From an uncultured Oscillospiraceae bacterium (GTDB lineage: Bacteria > Bacillota > Clostridia > Oscillospirales > Ruminococcaceae): a stretch of 43,492 bases of DNA. The notes beneath the pieces were generated by a model that saw only the letters and a program-made list of their open reading frames with translations, ran no database searches and was not told the origin of the DNA. The first letter of the stretch is position 1, and each line of letters opens with the position of its first letter. A program made the position numbers and the translations under genes. The stretch spans positions 1 to 43,492 of the forward strand of contig CATKAZ010000098.1 in NCBI GenBank assembly GCA_949745795.1, written 5' to 3'. Shown here in pieces: positions 1-8,291 of the stretch.

Positions 1-2
1 AA

Positions 3-91
<89 letters not shown>

Positions 92-112
92 ATTGCTTGA
101 TTCAGCTTATTC

Positions 113-141
113 ATTATATCGCATCTCAAGCAAAATGTCAA
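113..141 (-). promoter_or_regulatory. Consensus sigma-A promoter of tRNA-Ser
   Basis: Read on the minus strand, TTGACA (136-141) and TATAAT (113-118) are separated by exactly 17 bases. Both hexamers are perfect consensus, as expected for a stable RNA gene, and the -10 lies about 22 bases before the tRNA. Confidence 0.85.
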
Positions 142-183
142 TAGGTTTCTGAAAAAACGTCAATTCATACAAATTTCAACACA

Positions 184-1512
184 TTATTTTAATGATTTTA
201 TATAATTGATTAATGAAATTTTATCATTTAATAGATTTTCATATATAACTTCTTTCAGCAAATGTTCCAGTAACTGCCCGTTTTCTCTGCCATTAAAACC
301 TAATTTTATCAAATCATTACCATTAATAGCAAGATCTTTTAAAGTATAACACTCTTTATTTTGTATAATTTCCTCTGCCAGTTTTTCCTGCTGATCAGAT
401 TTTATTAAACGTTTTAGACAAAATTCCTGTTTCGACATAGAATCTGCTCTTTGAGCATTAAGTAAATCAAAAAAATTCTTATTACCAATTTTATTTAGAA
501 GCAGTTTAATTTCTGATTTACTGTTTAATTCATCGCTATGATGATATATAATGCTGATAATATCTTTGCTGTCCTTTGATGAAAATTTTAAGCGTTTAAG
601 TATTACGGACGCCGTTTCCGCACTTTTTAATGCATGTCCTTTAAAATGTCCTCTTCCGCTTTCATCTTTATAAAAACAGTCAGGTTTAGAAATATCATGA
701 AAAAACATAGCTGCCCTTACACTTTTTTTCGGCACAGCCGCACCAACAGCATGAATTGTATGTTCCCACACGTCATATTTATGGTAAGGACTGCATTGAT
801 CAAAACCGTATAATTTTTGGATTTCCGGTATAAAAACTTCAATAACATCACAATACTTGCGTAAAACTTCTTCTGCATTATTTCCCATAAGAATTTTAAC
901 AAATTCTTCTCTGATTCTCTCAGCAGATATATTTTTTATAAGATATGCATATTGATGTATTATCTCACTTGTTTTATTTTCAATATCAAATCCCAGCTGC
1001 GAAGCAAATCTAAGCGCTCTGAGGATTCTTAAAGCATCTTCTGCAAAACGCTTCGACGGATCGCCTACAGCACGAATAACTTTGTTTTTCAAATCCGATC
1101 TTCCATTAAAATTGTCAATAAGCTCACCGGAAACATTGACTGCCATAGCATTAATTGTAAAATCTCGTCTTATTAAATCATCATACAGATTATGAGAAAA
1201 CTTTACCGTATCCGGATGACGATTATCGCTATATGTTCCTTCAATTCTGTAAGTTGTTATTTCAATTTTCTGTATATCAATTATTACCGTTACCGTCCCA
1301 TGCTTTGCACCTGTTTCAATAATCTTGTGTTCTTCAAAGCATTCTCTTATTTCACAAGGAAGTGCATTTGTTGTAATATCAAAGTCGCTCGGAACTTTCC
1401 GGAGCAAAAAATCCCTTACACATCCGCCTACTATATATGCTTCAAATCCCCTGCTGTTCAGCTTATTTAATACATACATGACATAATCCGGAATCTCAAA
1501 CAAACATTTCAC
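184..1512 (-). CDS. cca: CCA tRNA nucleotidyltransferase with HD domain
   Basis: The enzyme adds or repairs the 3' CCA of tRNAs from CTP and ATP without a nucleic acid template. The class II nucleotidyltransferase head is clear: GGCVRD at residues 29-34, the metal-binding DFD at 43-45, RRDFT at 115-119, and the arginine-rich segment RILRALRFASQLGF at 163-176 typical of this family. A C-terminal HD domain (H272-D273 in FFHDISK) suggests an added phosphohydrolase activity. The 442-residue length fits HD-containing CCA enzymes. Poly(A) polymerases share this fold, but Firmicutes members are CCA enzymes. An AAAGGAG ribosome site precedes the ATG by three bases. It is transcribed toward the tRNA-Ser gene. 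Confidence 0.93.
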   Translation of the reverse strand: MKCLFEIPDYVMYVLNKLNSRGFEAYIVGGCVRDFLLRKVPSDFDITTNALPCEIRECFEEHKIIETGAKHGTVTVIIDIQKIEITTYRIEGTYSDNRHPDTVKFSHNLYDDLIRRDFTINAMAVNVSGELIDNFNGRSDLKNKVIRAVGDPSKRFAEDALRILRALRFASQLGFDIENKTSEIIHQYAYLIKNISAERIREEFVKILMGNNAEEVLRKYCDVIEVFIPEIQKLYGFDQCSPYHKYDVWEHTIHAVGAAVPKKSVRAAMFFHDISKPDCFYKDESGRGHFKGHALKSAETASVILKRLKFSSKDSKDIISIIYHHSDELNSKSEIKLLLNKIGNKNFFDLLNAQRADSMSKQEFCLKRLIKSDQQEKLAEEIIQNKECYTLKDLAINGNDLIKLGFNGRENGQLLEHLLKEVIYENLLNDKISLINYIKSLK

Positions 1513-1544
1513 TCCTTTGGTTTCTAAATATAAATAACATTTTT

Positions 1545-1573
1545 ATTATATCATATAGTATAATTTTTTTCAA
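1545..1573 (-). promoter_or_regulatory. Sigma-A promoter of cca
   Basis: On the minus strand TTGAAA (1568-1573) and TATAAT (1545-1550) are spaced by 17 bases, about 33 bases upstream of the cca start codon. Confidence 0.7.
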
Positions 1574-1662
1574 TTCCTCCCATTCACAAAATATAAATTA
1601 ATTATTAACATGGATTTTACTGGTTTTTCTAAACGTTATCATAAAATTTTCACATAAAAAGG

Positions 1663-1668
1663 TATAAT
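1663..1668 (+). promoter_or_regulatory. Candidate -10 element of the HtrA-type gene
   Basis: A perfect TATAAT lies 54 bases before the start codon of the downstream protease gene. No convincing -35 hexamer sits 16-18 bases upstream, so this may be an activated promoter or a weak one. Confidence 0.4.
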
Positions 1669-1722
1669 ATAAATATAACAAAAAAACAAAAACAATGATT
1701 TACATAGAAAGGGTGTTTAATT

Positions 1723-3129
1723 ATGGATAATTTCCAAAATAACGATTTAAACAATAATGAAAACGGTCAGAACAACACACAAAGTTCATTCAGCTATGAT
1801 TATGCAAAGAATGATACTATTAACACATCAGGTACTGTTGTAGATGAAAAACCTAAGAAAAAGAAAAGAGTTTTTACAAAAGTTATTGCCTTTGCAGTAT
1901 GTGCGGCTGTAATTTCCGCCGGTTCAATATCTGCATACAAATATATTGACGATAACTTTTCATTTGAAAATTTCTTCGGTCGGGGTACATCCGACAGCTC
2001 TGAGGCAGATTTATCTTCAAAAGAAGCAAATAAAACAAACAGCAGCGTTTCCAATGAAAAAAGTTTAATCGAACTTGCTTCCAGAGAAAACAGTCTTTCC
2101 GTACCCGACGCAGTTTCAAAAGTTATGCCGGCAGTGGTTGGTATTTCATCTGAATTTCAGGTAAACGGTCAAAGTATAGGAGGCAATTGGTTCTTTGGCA
2201 ATCAGGGACAAACCAATACACAGGTTGCTACTGCTACAGGCACCGGTATTGTAATGACTTCAGAAGGTTATATTATTACCAATGCTCACGTTATTTATGA
2301 TAATAATACCGATACAAATTACGGAAAAGCAACAGGCGTATCTGTTTTAATGTCTGACAAAACAGAATATGAAGCAACTATCATAGGATATGATACAGAT
2401 ACAGATATTGCCGTTTTGAAAATTGACGCAAGCGGTCTTACACCGGCTGAATTCGGAAACAGCGACGATCTTCAGGTAGGCGAACTGGTTCTTGCCATCG
2501 GAAATCCTTTGGGATTTGAACTTTTCGGTTCGGTAACAAGCGGTATAGTATCAGCTTTAAACCGTGAAATAAACATCAATGATAAGAAAATGAATCTTAT
2601 TCAAACTGATGCTGCCATTAATTCCGGTAACTCCGGCGGTCCGCTTATAAACAGCTATGGTCAGGTTATCGGTATAAACTCTGCTAAGATGACATCCACT
2701 TATTCAAGTTCGTCTGTTGAAGGCTTAGGATTTGCAATTCCTATTACACAGGCTAAAACTATTATTGATGATTTAATTAATTACGGATATGTAAAAGGCA
2801 GACCTCAGCTTGGCATCACATGTATAGATGTTGATGAATCTACAGCAAGTCTATACAATATGACTGTAGGAGCTTATGTTCGCTCTGTTACACCAAACGG
2901 TGCTGCTGCTCTTGCAGGTATCCAGGAAGGCGATATTATTATCGGTGTTAATGGAACTGCTGTTTCAACAGCTGATGAACTAAATGAAAAGAAAAATGAA
3001 TTTAATGCCGGAGATACAATAACTTTGACTATTTCTCGAAAAGGTAAAGATACAGATGTACAGGTAACATTACAGGAAGTAACTCAAGGTGACACACTCT
3101 TCGGAAATCAACAAACAGTTGAAAACTAA
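1723..3129 (+). CDS. Membrane-anchored HtrA/DegP-type serine protease with PDZ domain
   Basis: This is a trypsin-fold protease expected to degrade misfolded proteins on the outer face of the membrane. An Asn-rich cytoplasmic leader (1-45) with a KKKKR stop is followed by one membrane segment at about 51-73. A low-complexity linker leads to the protease domain, whose catalytic triad is visible: H189 in TNAHV, D228 in TDIAVLK and S304 in GNSGGPL. One PDZ domain occupies about 350-460. The 468-residue length is usual for Firmicutes HtrA/HtrB/YyxA. The start follows a GAAAGGG ribosome site. It is monocistronic and ends at a strong terminator. Confidence 0.93.
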   Translation: MDNFQNNDLNNNENGQNNTQSSFSYDYAKNDTINTSGTVVDEKPKKKKRVFTKVIAFAVCAAVISAGSISAYKYIDDNFSFENFFGRGTSDSSEADLSSKEANKTNSSVSNEKSLIELASRENSLSVPDAVSKVMPAVVGISSEFQVNGQSIGGNWFFGNQGQTNTQVATATGTGIVMTSEGYIITNAHVIYDNNTDTNYGKATGVSVLMSDKTEYEATIIGYDTDTDIAVLKIDASGLTPAEFGNSDDLQVGELVLAIGNPLGFELFGSVTSGIVSALNREININDKKMNLIQTDAAINSGNSGGPLINSYGQVIGINSAKMTSTYSSSSVEGLGFAIPITQAKTIIDDLINYGYVKGRPQLGITCIDVDESTASLYNMTVGAYVRSVTPNGAAALAGIQEGDIIIGVNGTAVSTADELNEKKNEFNAGDTITLTISRKGKDTDVQVTLQEVTQGDTLFGNQQTVEN

Positions 3130-3150
3130 AAAACTTACTCTCCTATTTTT

Positions 3151-3190
3151 CAGCCGGACAGCTTTTAAATTACTGTCCGGCTGATTTTTA
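3151..3190 (+). terminator. Terminator of the HtrA-type gene
   Basis: An 11-bp perfect stem (CAGCCGGACAG, 3151-3161, with CTGTCCGGCTG, 3173-3183) is followed by ATTTTTAT on the plus strand. On the minus strand the stem is followed by A residues, so it mainly serves the plus-strand gene, although the convergent PBP gene ends beside it. Confidence 0.85.
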
Positions 3191-3191
3191 T

Positions 3192-4778
3192 CTATTTATA
3201 TATATCTGTTATTCTTTCCGCTATCTCTTTAAAAATCGGTGCTGCACAGTCATTGCCGTAACCGCCGTCCTCACACAATACGGTTACCGCATATCTGGGT
3301 TCACTAACCGGAAAATAACCTGTTATCCAACCATGACATATTTCTATTTCGTCTGTTCCGAATCTGCCGGTCTGCGCCGTGGAAGTTTTTCCGGCAGCAT
3401 ATGTGTTTCGTGGTTTGGCATTTGAATTTTCATTTTCATTTACTGCCGCTATCATTAAATCCTGTAACCTGAATGCAGTATTTCTGTCTAATACTTGAGT
3501 ATATTTACTCTGTTCCTCATTTATAATTGTTTTACCGTCTTTTGTAATTCCCTTTACCAGTCTGGGTACAAACAATTTACCCTCATTAGCAATCGCTGCT
3601 GTAAATGTACATATCTGAACAGGAGATGCCAAAAGCTTTCCTTGTCCAAATGAAAAGTTTGCTTTTTCTGCGGGCATCATCAAATCATTCATGCTCTGCA
3701 AATTACCGCCTGATGCTGTAATTCCGGACGCAAGCGGTATACTCATTCCAAAACCCATTTTTTCAGCTGTCTCCCTAAACAACTGACTGTCTATATGCTT
3801 TGCAAGTTCAATAAAATAAGTGTTGCAGGAATTAGCCATAGCCTTAGTCATATCCTGCAATCCATGTCCGCTCAGATCATGACATTTAAAAACCTGCCCG
3901 TCAATTTCAACAGAACCTGTACAATCATATGAAAATTCCTCATTAATTCCCTGAGCAAAGGCTGCCTGCGCTGTAACCAATTTAAAAATTGAACCTACAT
4001 TATAAGAATAAAGACATCTGTTGATCAAAGGAGCATTTTTATCAATAACGGCGTCCCCAAGATTATCTATATTATATGACGGAAAACTTGCCATTCCCAG
4101 TATATCACCTGTTCGTACATCCATGACTATTACAGCGCCCTTTTCGATCTTTTTTCCCGCAAGCTCACAAATTGCCTGTATATATTTGTCAATAGAAAGT
4201 ACTACTCCCGCAGTCATTTCATCGTCTGATTTTATATCCTTATTAAGACCCTGTAAAACAGTTCCCTGTCCATCTATACTGTAAGTCACAGTATTTTTTT
4301 GAACATTTGATCTAAGAAATTCATCATACGCTTCTTCAATACCGGTTACACCCTCACCGTCCTGTACATAACCGATAATATGCTTTGCAAGCTGATTTTC
4401 ACCATACCTTTCAGGAATTTCAAATACTGTTATATCATCACTTTCAAATTCATTGCAGTCAACCTGACATACAAACGGACTTCCGTATACAAGCTGTGAA
4501 TAATATTCCTCCTTATCTACTATATGAGGAAGAATTTCTTCCGCCGCAGACACTGTTGGATTTATTGCTGCATAATAATTAACTTGATTATTTATCAGTT
4601 TATTAAAATTACTATCATAAATGTTACCATTTGTATTTCCCACTGTCAGCTTATAAGTACCTTGATTTTTTCCTGTTTCAATATAATCATTATTTCTTAC
4701 AATTACATATATCCTCATATAAAGTATAGAAAACATAAACATAAAAGTAACTGCAATCATAATTAGTCTTTTTTGCAT
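3192..4778 (-). CDS. Class B penicillin-binding protein (transpeptidase)
   Basis: This D,D-transpeptidase should cross-link peptidoglycan stem peptides at the membrane. An N-terminal membrane anchor (about 4-28) precedes a pedestal domain and the transpeptidase domain with SIFK (nucleophile S263, K266), SCN at 317-319, and a third box that reads K464-T465-S466 instead of the usual KTG. The following TAQTG is conserved. Length 528 residues fits PbpA/PBP2-like class B enzymes; no PASTA domains are present, which argues against SpoVD. A GCAGGAGGG ribosome site precedes the start and can pair with an upstream CCCTTCTG. The gene lies 63 bases downstream of dtd on the same strand and may share its transcript. 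Confidence 0.9.
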   Translation of the reverse strand: MQKRLIMIAVTFMFMFSILYMRIYVIVRNNDYIETGKNQGTYKLTVGNTNGNIYDSNFNKLINNQVNYYAAINPTVSAAEEILPHIVDKEEYYSQLVYGSPFVCQVDCNEFESDDITVFEIPERYGENQLAKHIIGYVQDGEGVTGIEEAYDEFLRSNVQKNTVTYSIDGQGTVLQGLNKDIKSDDEMTAGVVLSIDKYIQAICELAGKKIEKGAVIVMDVRTGDILGMASFPSYNIDNLGDAVIDKNAPLINRCLYSYNVGSIFKLVTAQAAFAQGINEEFSYDCTGSVEIDGQVFKCHDLSGHGLQDMTKAMANSCNTYFIELAKHIDSQLFRETAEKMGFGMSIPLASGITASGGNLQSMNDLMMPAEKANFSFGQGKLLASPVQICTFTAAIANEGKLFVPRLVKGITKDGKTIINEEQSKYTQVLDRNTAFRLQDLMIAAVNENENSNAKPRNTYAAGKTSTAQTGRFGTDEIEICHGWITGYFPVSEPRYAVTVLCEDGGYGNDCAAPIFKEIAERITDIYK

Positions 4779-4784
4779 AAAAAT

Positions 4785-4818
4785 CCCTCCTGCATTTATT
4801 ATTACCTCAGCAGAAGGG
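4785..4818 (-). promoter_or_regulatory. Possible Shine-Dalgarno-sequestering hairpin before the PBP gene
   Basis: In the minus-strand transcript CCCTTCTG (4811-4818) can pair with the ribosome site CAGGAGGG (4785-4792) over eight positions with one G-U pair, enclosing an 18-base loop. This is seen in the sequence; a regulatory role is inference. Confidence 0.3.
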
Positions 4819-4841
4819 TTTAAAACATTAAGTATTTAATT

Positions 4842-5282
4842 TTATATATCTTCAAGCACTACAGTAAAAGGTCCGTCATTTAAAATTTCAACCTTCATAT
4901 CAGCTCCGAATACGCCTTTTTCAACTATAGGTACAAGCTTCCTGCATTCATTTACGAACAGCTCATACAGTCTTTCAGCTTTATCAGGCTTACCGGCATT
5001 GATAAAATTAGGTCTGTTTCCTTTTCGGCAGTCGGCATAAAGTGTAAATTGCGAAACAATAAGAAGTGAGCCGTTGACATCGTTGACTGATAAATTTATT
5101 TTATCATTTTCGTCGGAAAAAATACGCAATTTTACTATCTTATTTACAAATTTAATTACATCATCTTCGGTATCTTCTGCACCTACTCCCAAAAATATAA
5201 GTAATCCCTTATCTATACAACCTTTTATATCTCCGTCTACTTTAACAGACGCATGAGTTACTCTTTGAAGTACTGCTTTCAT
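4842..5282 (-). CDS. dtd: D-aminoacyl-tRNA deacylase
   Basis: Dtd hydrolyses D-amino acids (and glycine on tRNA-Ala) from mischarged tRNAs, protecting translation. The start [16 protein letters not shown], the signature SQFTLYAD at 77-84 followed by CRKGNRPNF, and the C-terminal GPFT at 137-140 are all diagnostic. The 146-residue length is typical. AAAGGAAG precedes the ATG. It begins 12 bases after the stop of the DUF5131 gene, so the two are almost certainly cotranscribed. Confidence 0.95.
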   Translation of the reverse strand: MKAVLQRVTHASVKVDGDIKGCIDKGLLIFLGVGAEDTEDDVIKFVNKIVKLRIFSDENDKINLSVNDVNGSLLIVSQFTLYADCRKGNRPNFINAGKPDKAERLYELFVNECRKLVPIVEKGVFGADMKVEILNDGPFTVVLEDI

Positions 5283-5294
5283 ACTACACTTCCT

Positions 5295-6029
5295 TTAATA
5301 TCGTAATAAATTATTATGAATATTAATACAAGCTTTTCTTGCCTGTGAATGCTGAAATTTTCTGGGAATTCTATAAAGCTTGTTATCTTTTATAAATCTG
5401 GCGCCAGTTTGATGAAAATGAAAATCAGTATTTTTTTCAATACACTGATTTCTGATTGATAAAATCCAGTCAAATTTACAAACTCTAGCATTTTCACCGG
5501 ATTCTCCGCCTACCGAAACCTGTTCAATACGGTCATCTAAATATTCCGACAAATCAATTTCCTCAATCAGCGGAGCACATATTATAACCTTATGCTTAAT
5601 CGGTAAATCAATAAATATCGGCAATCGAAAATCAGCAGTACGCTGACATTCACATGTACAGCCAATTATTACATTTTCGTATCCGTCATCCCAATCATCA
5701 GGCAAACCTTCATAAAATCTATGAATTCTTTTGGTTATAATAAAAAAATCCAAATCACTGCGCCGCTTTATAATCCTCCAAATATCTCTTCGCCATTCAT
5801 CTGCTTCATCAATCCAAAAATCTGATGTCAAGCATGTGGCTACTGCTAAACCGTCATTTTGTAGCTTCCAATCTCCGGTTCTGTCCCTTTTAAGCGGCAT
5901 ATCAAAATTGCTTGTTTTCTCAACCTTTCCGCTGTTTTTTCCATATCTTGAATCAGTACGGTAAACATAACAATTCTGACAGCCCTCGCTTATTTTGTGG
6001 CAGCCGTGCCACGGATTCCATGACTGCAT
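5295..6029 (-). CDS. DUF5131 (phage Gp37/Gp68) family protein
   Basis: A 244-residue member of the DUF5131 family, named after phage proteins of unknown function. The N-terminus carries SWNPWHGC followed by CX6CX2C (C10, C17, C20, ending in CQNCY), which resembles a metal or iron-sulfur cluster site like those of radical SAM-type proteins. Other visible family features are LTSDFW, FFIITKR and SVGGESG. The ATG at 6029 is preferred over an upstream GTG at 6035 because GGAGA lies seven bases before it. It has its own promoter and leads into dtd. Family assignment is fairly certain; the reaction is unknown. Confidence 0.85.
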   Translation of the reverse strand: MQSWNPWHGCHKISEGCQNCYVYRTDSRYGKNSGKVEKTSNFDMPLKRDRTGDWKLQNDGLAVATCLTSDFWIDEADEWRRDIWRIIKRRSDLDFFIITKRIHRFYEGLPDDWDDGYENVIIGCTCECQRTADFRLPIFIDLPIKHKVIICAPLIEEIDLSEYLDDRIEQVSVGGESGENARVCKFDWILSIRNQCIEKNTDFHFHQTGARFIKDNKLYRIPRKFQHSQARKACINIHNNLLRY

Positions 6030-6119
6030 CTGCACTTCTCCATAATACTAAATATTTTTTCTCATACCGCTAAACATTTGTAGATATATTTAAAAATCAC
6101 AAACATTATCTCCAGCATT

Positions 6120-6148
6120 ATTATAGCATAAACTGTCAGTATTTTCAA
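6120..6148 (-). promoter_or_regulatory. Sigma-A promoter of the DUF5131-dtd unit
   Basis: On the minus strand TTGAAA (6143-6148) and TATAAT (6120-6125) are 17 bases apart, about 90 bases before the start codon. It lies just downstream of the rpsR terminator. Confidence 0.7.
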
Positions 6149-6169
6149 TATAGAAAAGTCACTAAAAAT

Positions 6170-6200
6170 ATAAAAAGGAGAAACTAAAAAGCTTCTCCTA
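6170..6200 (-). terminator. Terminator of rpsF-ssb-rpsR
   Basis: In the minus-strand transcript AGGAGAA (6193-6199) pairs with TTCTCCT (6176-6182), and the stem is followed by TTTTATATTTTT. It lies 13 bases past the rpsR stop codon. Confidence 0.75.
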
Positions 6201-6212
6201 AATTTATAGTTA

Positions 6213-6455
6213 TTATTCACTTACATATGGCAGGAGTGCAACATATCTTGCTCTCTTAATAGCCACTGTCAGCTGACGCTGATGATAAGCACATGTACCA
6301 GTAACACGTCTTGGTAAAATCTTAGCTCTGTCAGTCATGCACTTTCTCAGTCTTGCGATATCTTTATAATCGATTTCTTCAATTCTGTCAGCACAGAACA
6401 TGCAAACCTTTTTACGTGGTCTTTTTGCACCGCGAGAATTTCTTTCTCTTTCCAT
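6213..6455 (-). CDS. rpsR: 30S ribosomal protein S18
   Basis: A component of the small subunit platform that binds beside S6. The 80-residue sequence has the S18 core: [33 protein letters not shown] and [19 protein letters not shown]. The cysteines at the start of the core (CMFC) together with later C residues could bind zinc, as in C+ forms of S18. AAAGGAGG precedes the start. It is the last gene of the conserved rpsF-ssb-rpsR operon; rplI does not follow here. Confidence 0.97.
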   Translation of the reverse strand: MERERNSRGAKRPRKKVCMFCADRIEEIDYKDIARLRKCMTDRAKILPRRVTGTCAYHQRQLTVAIKRARYVALLPYVSE

Positions 6456-6484
6456 TACATTAGCCTCCTTTAATACAAAGTCAA

Positions 6485-6982
6485 TTAAAACGGAACTTCT
6501 CCGTCACTGAGGATTTCTTCAAAATCTCCCAAATCACCAAGTTGAATAGATTCTTCAATCGGCTGACTTTGCGGAGCTGCTGCTTGCTGAGGCATAGACT
6601 GAACATTCGGCTGCTGGAAATTTCCTACTTCACCTATTCCCAAAGCATTTGCCGATGCCGACTTACTTTCACCAAATGAAACATTATCAGCCTGAACATC
6701 CATAGAATAATGTTTTACACCGTTTGCATCAGTATAATCGTTATTTCTCAAACTACCTTCAACAATTATCATTTTACCCTTGGAAAAATATCTGCTGACA
6801 AATTCAGCAGTCTGCCTCCATGTAGTAACTCGAATAAAATCTGTCTGTCTTTCTCCGGTATCTCTGGATTTATAACCCCTGTCAACCGCAACAGAAAAAC
6901 GACATGTTGAAATTCCTGTAGGCGTTTGTCTAAGTTCAGGATCAGCAGTAAGTCTGCCCATTATAATAACCTTATTAAGCAT
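6485..6982 (-). CDS. ssb: Single-stranded DNA-binding protein
   Basis: SSB coats single-stranded DNA in replication and repair. The OB fold occupies about residues 1-110, starting [18 protein letters not shown]. It is followed by a flexible Gln/Pro/Ala-rich linker, and the acidic tail ends in DGEVPF, the docking tip for partner proteins (usually DDIPF). Length 165 is normal. GGAGG precedes the ATG. It lies between rpsF and rpsR, the standard arrangement. Confidence 0.97.
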   Translation of the reverse strand: MLNKVIIMGRLTADPELRQTPTGISTCRFSVAVDRGYKSRDTGERQTDFIRVTTWRQTAEFVSRYFSKGKMIIVEGSLRNNDYTDANGVKHYSMDVQADNVSFGESKSASANALGIGEVGNFQQPNVQSMPQQAAAPQSQPIEESIQLGDLGDFEEILSDGEVPF

Positions 6983-7012
6983 TTTTGAAGTCCTCCAGTC
7001 TGGCTGTCATAA

Positions 7013-7303
7013 TTACTTAACTGTAATCATTGAACGCATAACACCGTCTGTGATTTTCAGTACTCTTTCAAGTTCAGCCGGGAAATCCGGTTTTGATTCA
7101 AAAGTATAGAGTACATAATAGCCTTCAGTCTGATCATCAATTTCATAAGCAAGCTTACGCTTTCCCCATTCATTGATTTCTTCAACTGTACCGTTGTTTT
7201 CAATAAGAGTCTTAAACTTTTCTACAAGACCTTTAACATTGTCTTCACCGGCGCTGATGCTGAATACAACCATTGCTTCATACTTTTCGGATATTTTTGC
7301 CAT
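7013..7303 (-). CDS. rpsF: 30S ribosomal protein S6
   Basis: S6 binds 16S rRNA with S18 in the platform. The 96-residue product starts MAKISEKYEAMVVF and shows the S6 features NGTVEEINEWGKRKLAYEI and GYYVLYTF. A longer in-frame start nine codons upstream is rejected because AAGGAGGTG (7312-7320) is placed correctly for the ATG at 7303. It is the first gene of rpsF-ssb-rpsR, with a consensus promoter directly upstream. S6-S18 leader autoregulation is known in bacteria, but the short leader here shows no clear structure. Confidence 0.96.
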   Translation of the reverse strand: MAKISEKYEAMVVFSISAGEDNVKGLVEKFKTLIENNGTVEEINEWGKRKLAYEIDDQTEGYYVLYTFESKPDFPAELERVLKITDGVMRSMITVK

Positions 7304-7363
7304 GTAAACACACCTCCTTCTGGATTTCACTCGCCATAAAATACGAGTAAGGATAACAAATTA

Positions 7364-7392
7364 ATTATACACCTTTTTTCAAATATTGTCAA
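7364..7392 (-). promoter_or_regulatory. Consensus sigma-A promoter of rpsF-ssb-rpsR
   Basis: On the minus strand TTGACA (7387-7392) and TATAAT (7364-7369) are exactly 17 bases apart, both perfect. The -35 lies only a few bases past the galU stop codon. Confidence 0.88.
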
Positions 7393-7397
7393 GCATT

Positions 7398-8276
7398 TTA
7401 CAGATTTTTTGAAATTTCTTTCAGATAACTGCGAAATTCATTTCCGATTTCCGGATGATTAATTCCAACTTCCACAGACGCCTTAAGAATTCCCAGCTTA
7501 TTACCCATATCATAACGAATGCCAGTAAAATCCACTCCGGCAAAGCCGGAACGTTTGGCAAGAATTTTCATAGCGTCAGTAAGCTGAAGCTCGTTGCCGG
7601 CACCGTAAGAAATATTTTCCAAAATATCAAAAATTTCAGCCGGCAGAATACATCTTCCAAGTATCGAATAAAGTGAGTATATCTGCTTCGGACCGGGCTT
7701 TTCAATCATATCAATAACCTTAAAGATATTATCCTTCAAAGGTTCTACCTTCATTGAACTATATTTTTGAATATCCTGTGCCGACACTTCTTTTATTCCT
7801 ACTGCTCCGCATAATCCGGTATCTTCATACGCTCTTATAAGCTGACCGATGCACGGATCTTCACCGATAATTACATCATCGCCGTACAATACGGCAAAAG
7901 GTTCATCGCCTACAAACTTTTTTGCCTGAAGAACTGCATGTCCAAGACCCTTTTGCTCCATTTGTCTTACATAAGTGATATTTGCAAGCTTTGTAACATT
8001 AACCACTTGCTCAAGCATAGAACGTTTACTGTCTCCGCCGGCAGAAAGCTTGCTTTCAAGCTCCGGCATTCTGTCAAAATGGTCCTCCATTTCAGATTTT
8101 CCGCGGCTGGTAATAATCAAAATATCTTCAATCCCGCTTTTAGCTGCTTCTTCTACAATATATTGAATTGCCGGTTTATCTACTATAGGAAACATTTCTT
8201 TTGGAATTGCTTTAGTTGCCGGAAGAACTCTCGTCCCCAGTCCGGCAGCGGGAATAACGGCCTTTCTTATTTTCAT
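7398..8276 (-). CDS. galU: UTP-glucose-1-phosphate uridylyltransferase
   Basis: It makes UDP-glucose from UTP and glucose-1-phosphate for cell-envelope glycans and glycolipids. The nucleotidyltransferase signature AAGLGTRVLPATKAIPKEM lies at residues 10-28, followed by KPAIQYIVEEA. AVLYGDDVI and GIKEVS are typical of bacterial GalU/GtaB, as is the 292-residue length. GGAGG precedes the ATG. It starts 15 bases after the RING/DUF2628 gene and is probably cotranscribed with it. Confidence 0.96.
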   Translation of the reverse strand: MKIRKAVIPAAGLGTRVLPATKAIPKEMFPIVDKPAIQYIVEEAAKSGIEDILIITSRGKSEMEDHFDRMPELESKLSAGGDSKRSMLEQVVNVTKLANITYVRQMEQKGLGHAVLQAKKFVGDEPFAVLYGDDVIIGEDPCIGQLIRAYEDTGLCGAVGIKEVSAQDIQKYSSMKVEPLKDNIFKVIDMIEKPGPKQIYSLYSILGRCILPAEIFDILENISYGAGNELQLTDAMKILAKRSGFAGVDFTGIRYDMGNKLGILKASVEVGINHPEIGNEFRSYLKEISKNL

Positions 8277-8291
8277 TGTGATCCTCCATTC

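Noticed and set aside
5295..6029. Prophage remnant around the DUF5131 gene
   Set aside because: Neighbours are dtd, rpsR and ssb in normal operons; no integrase, att-like repeat or composition shift is seen.
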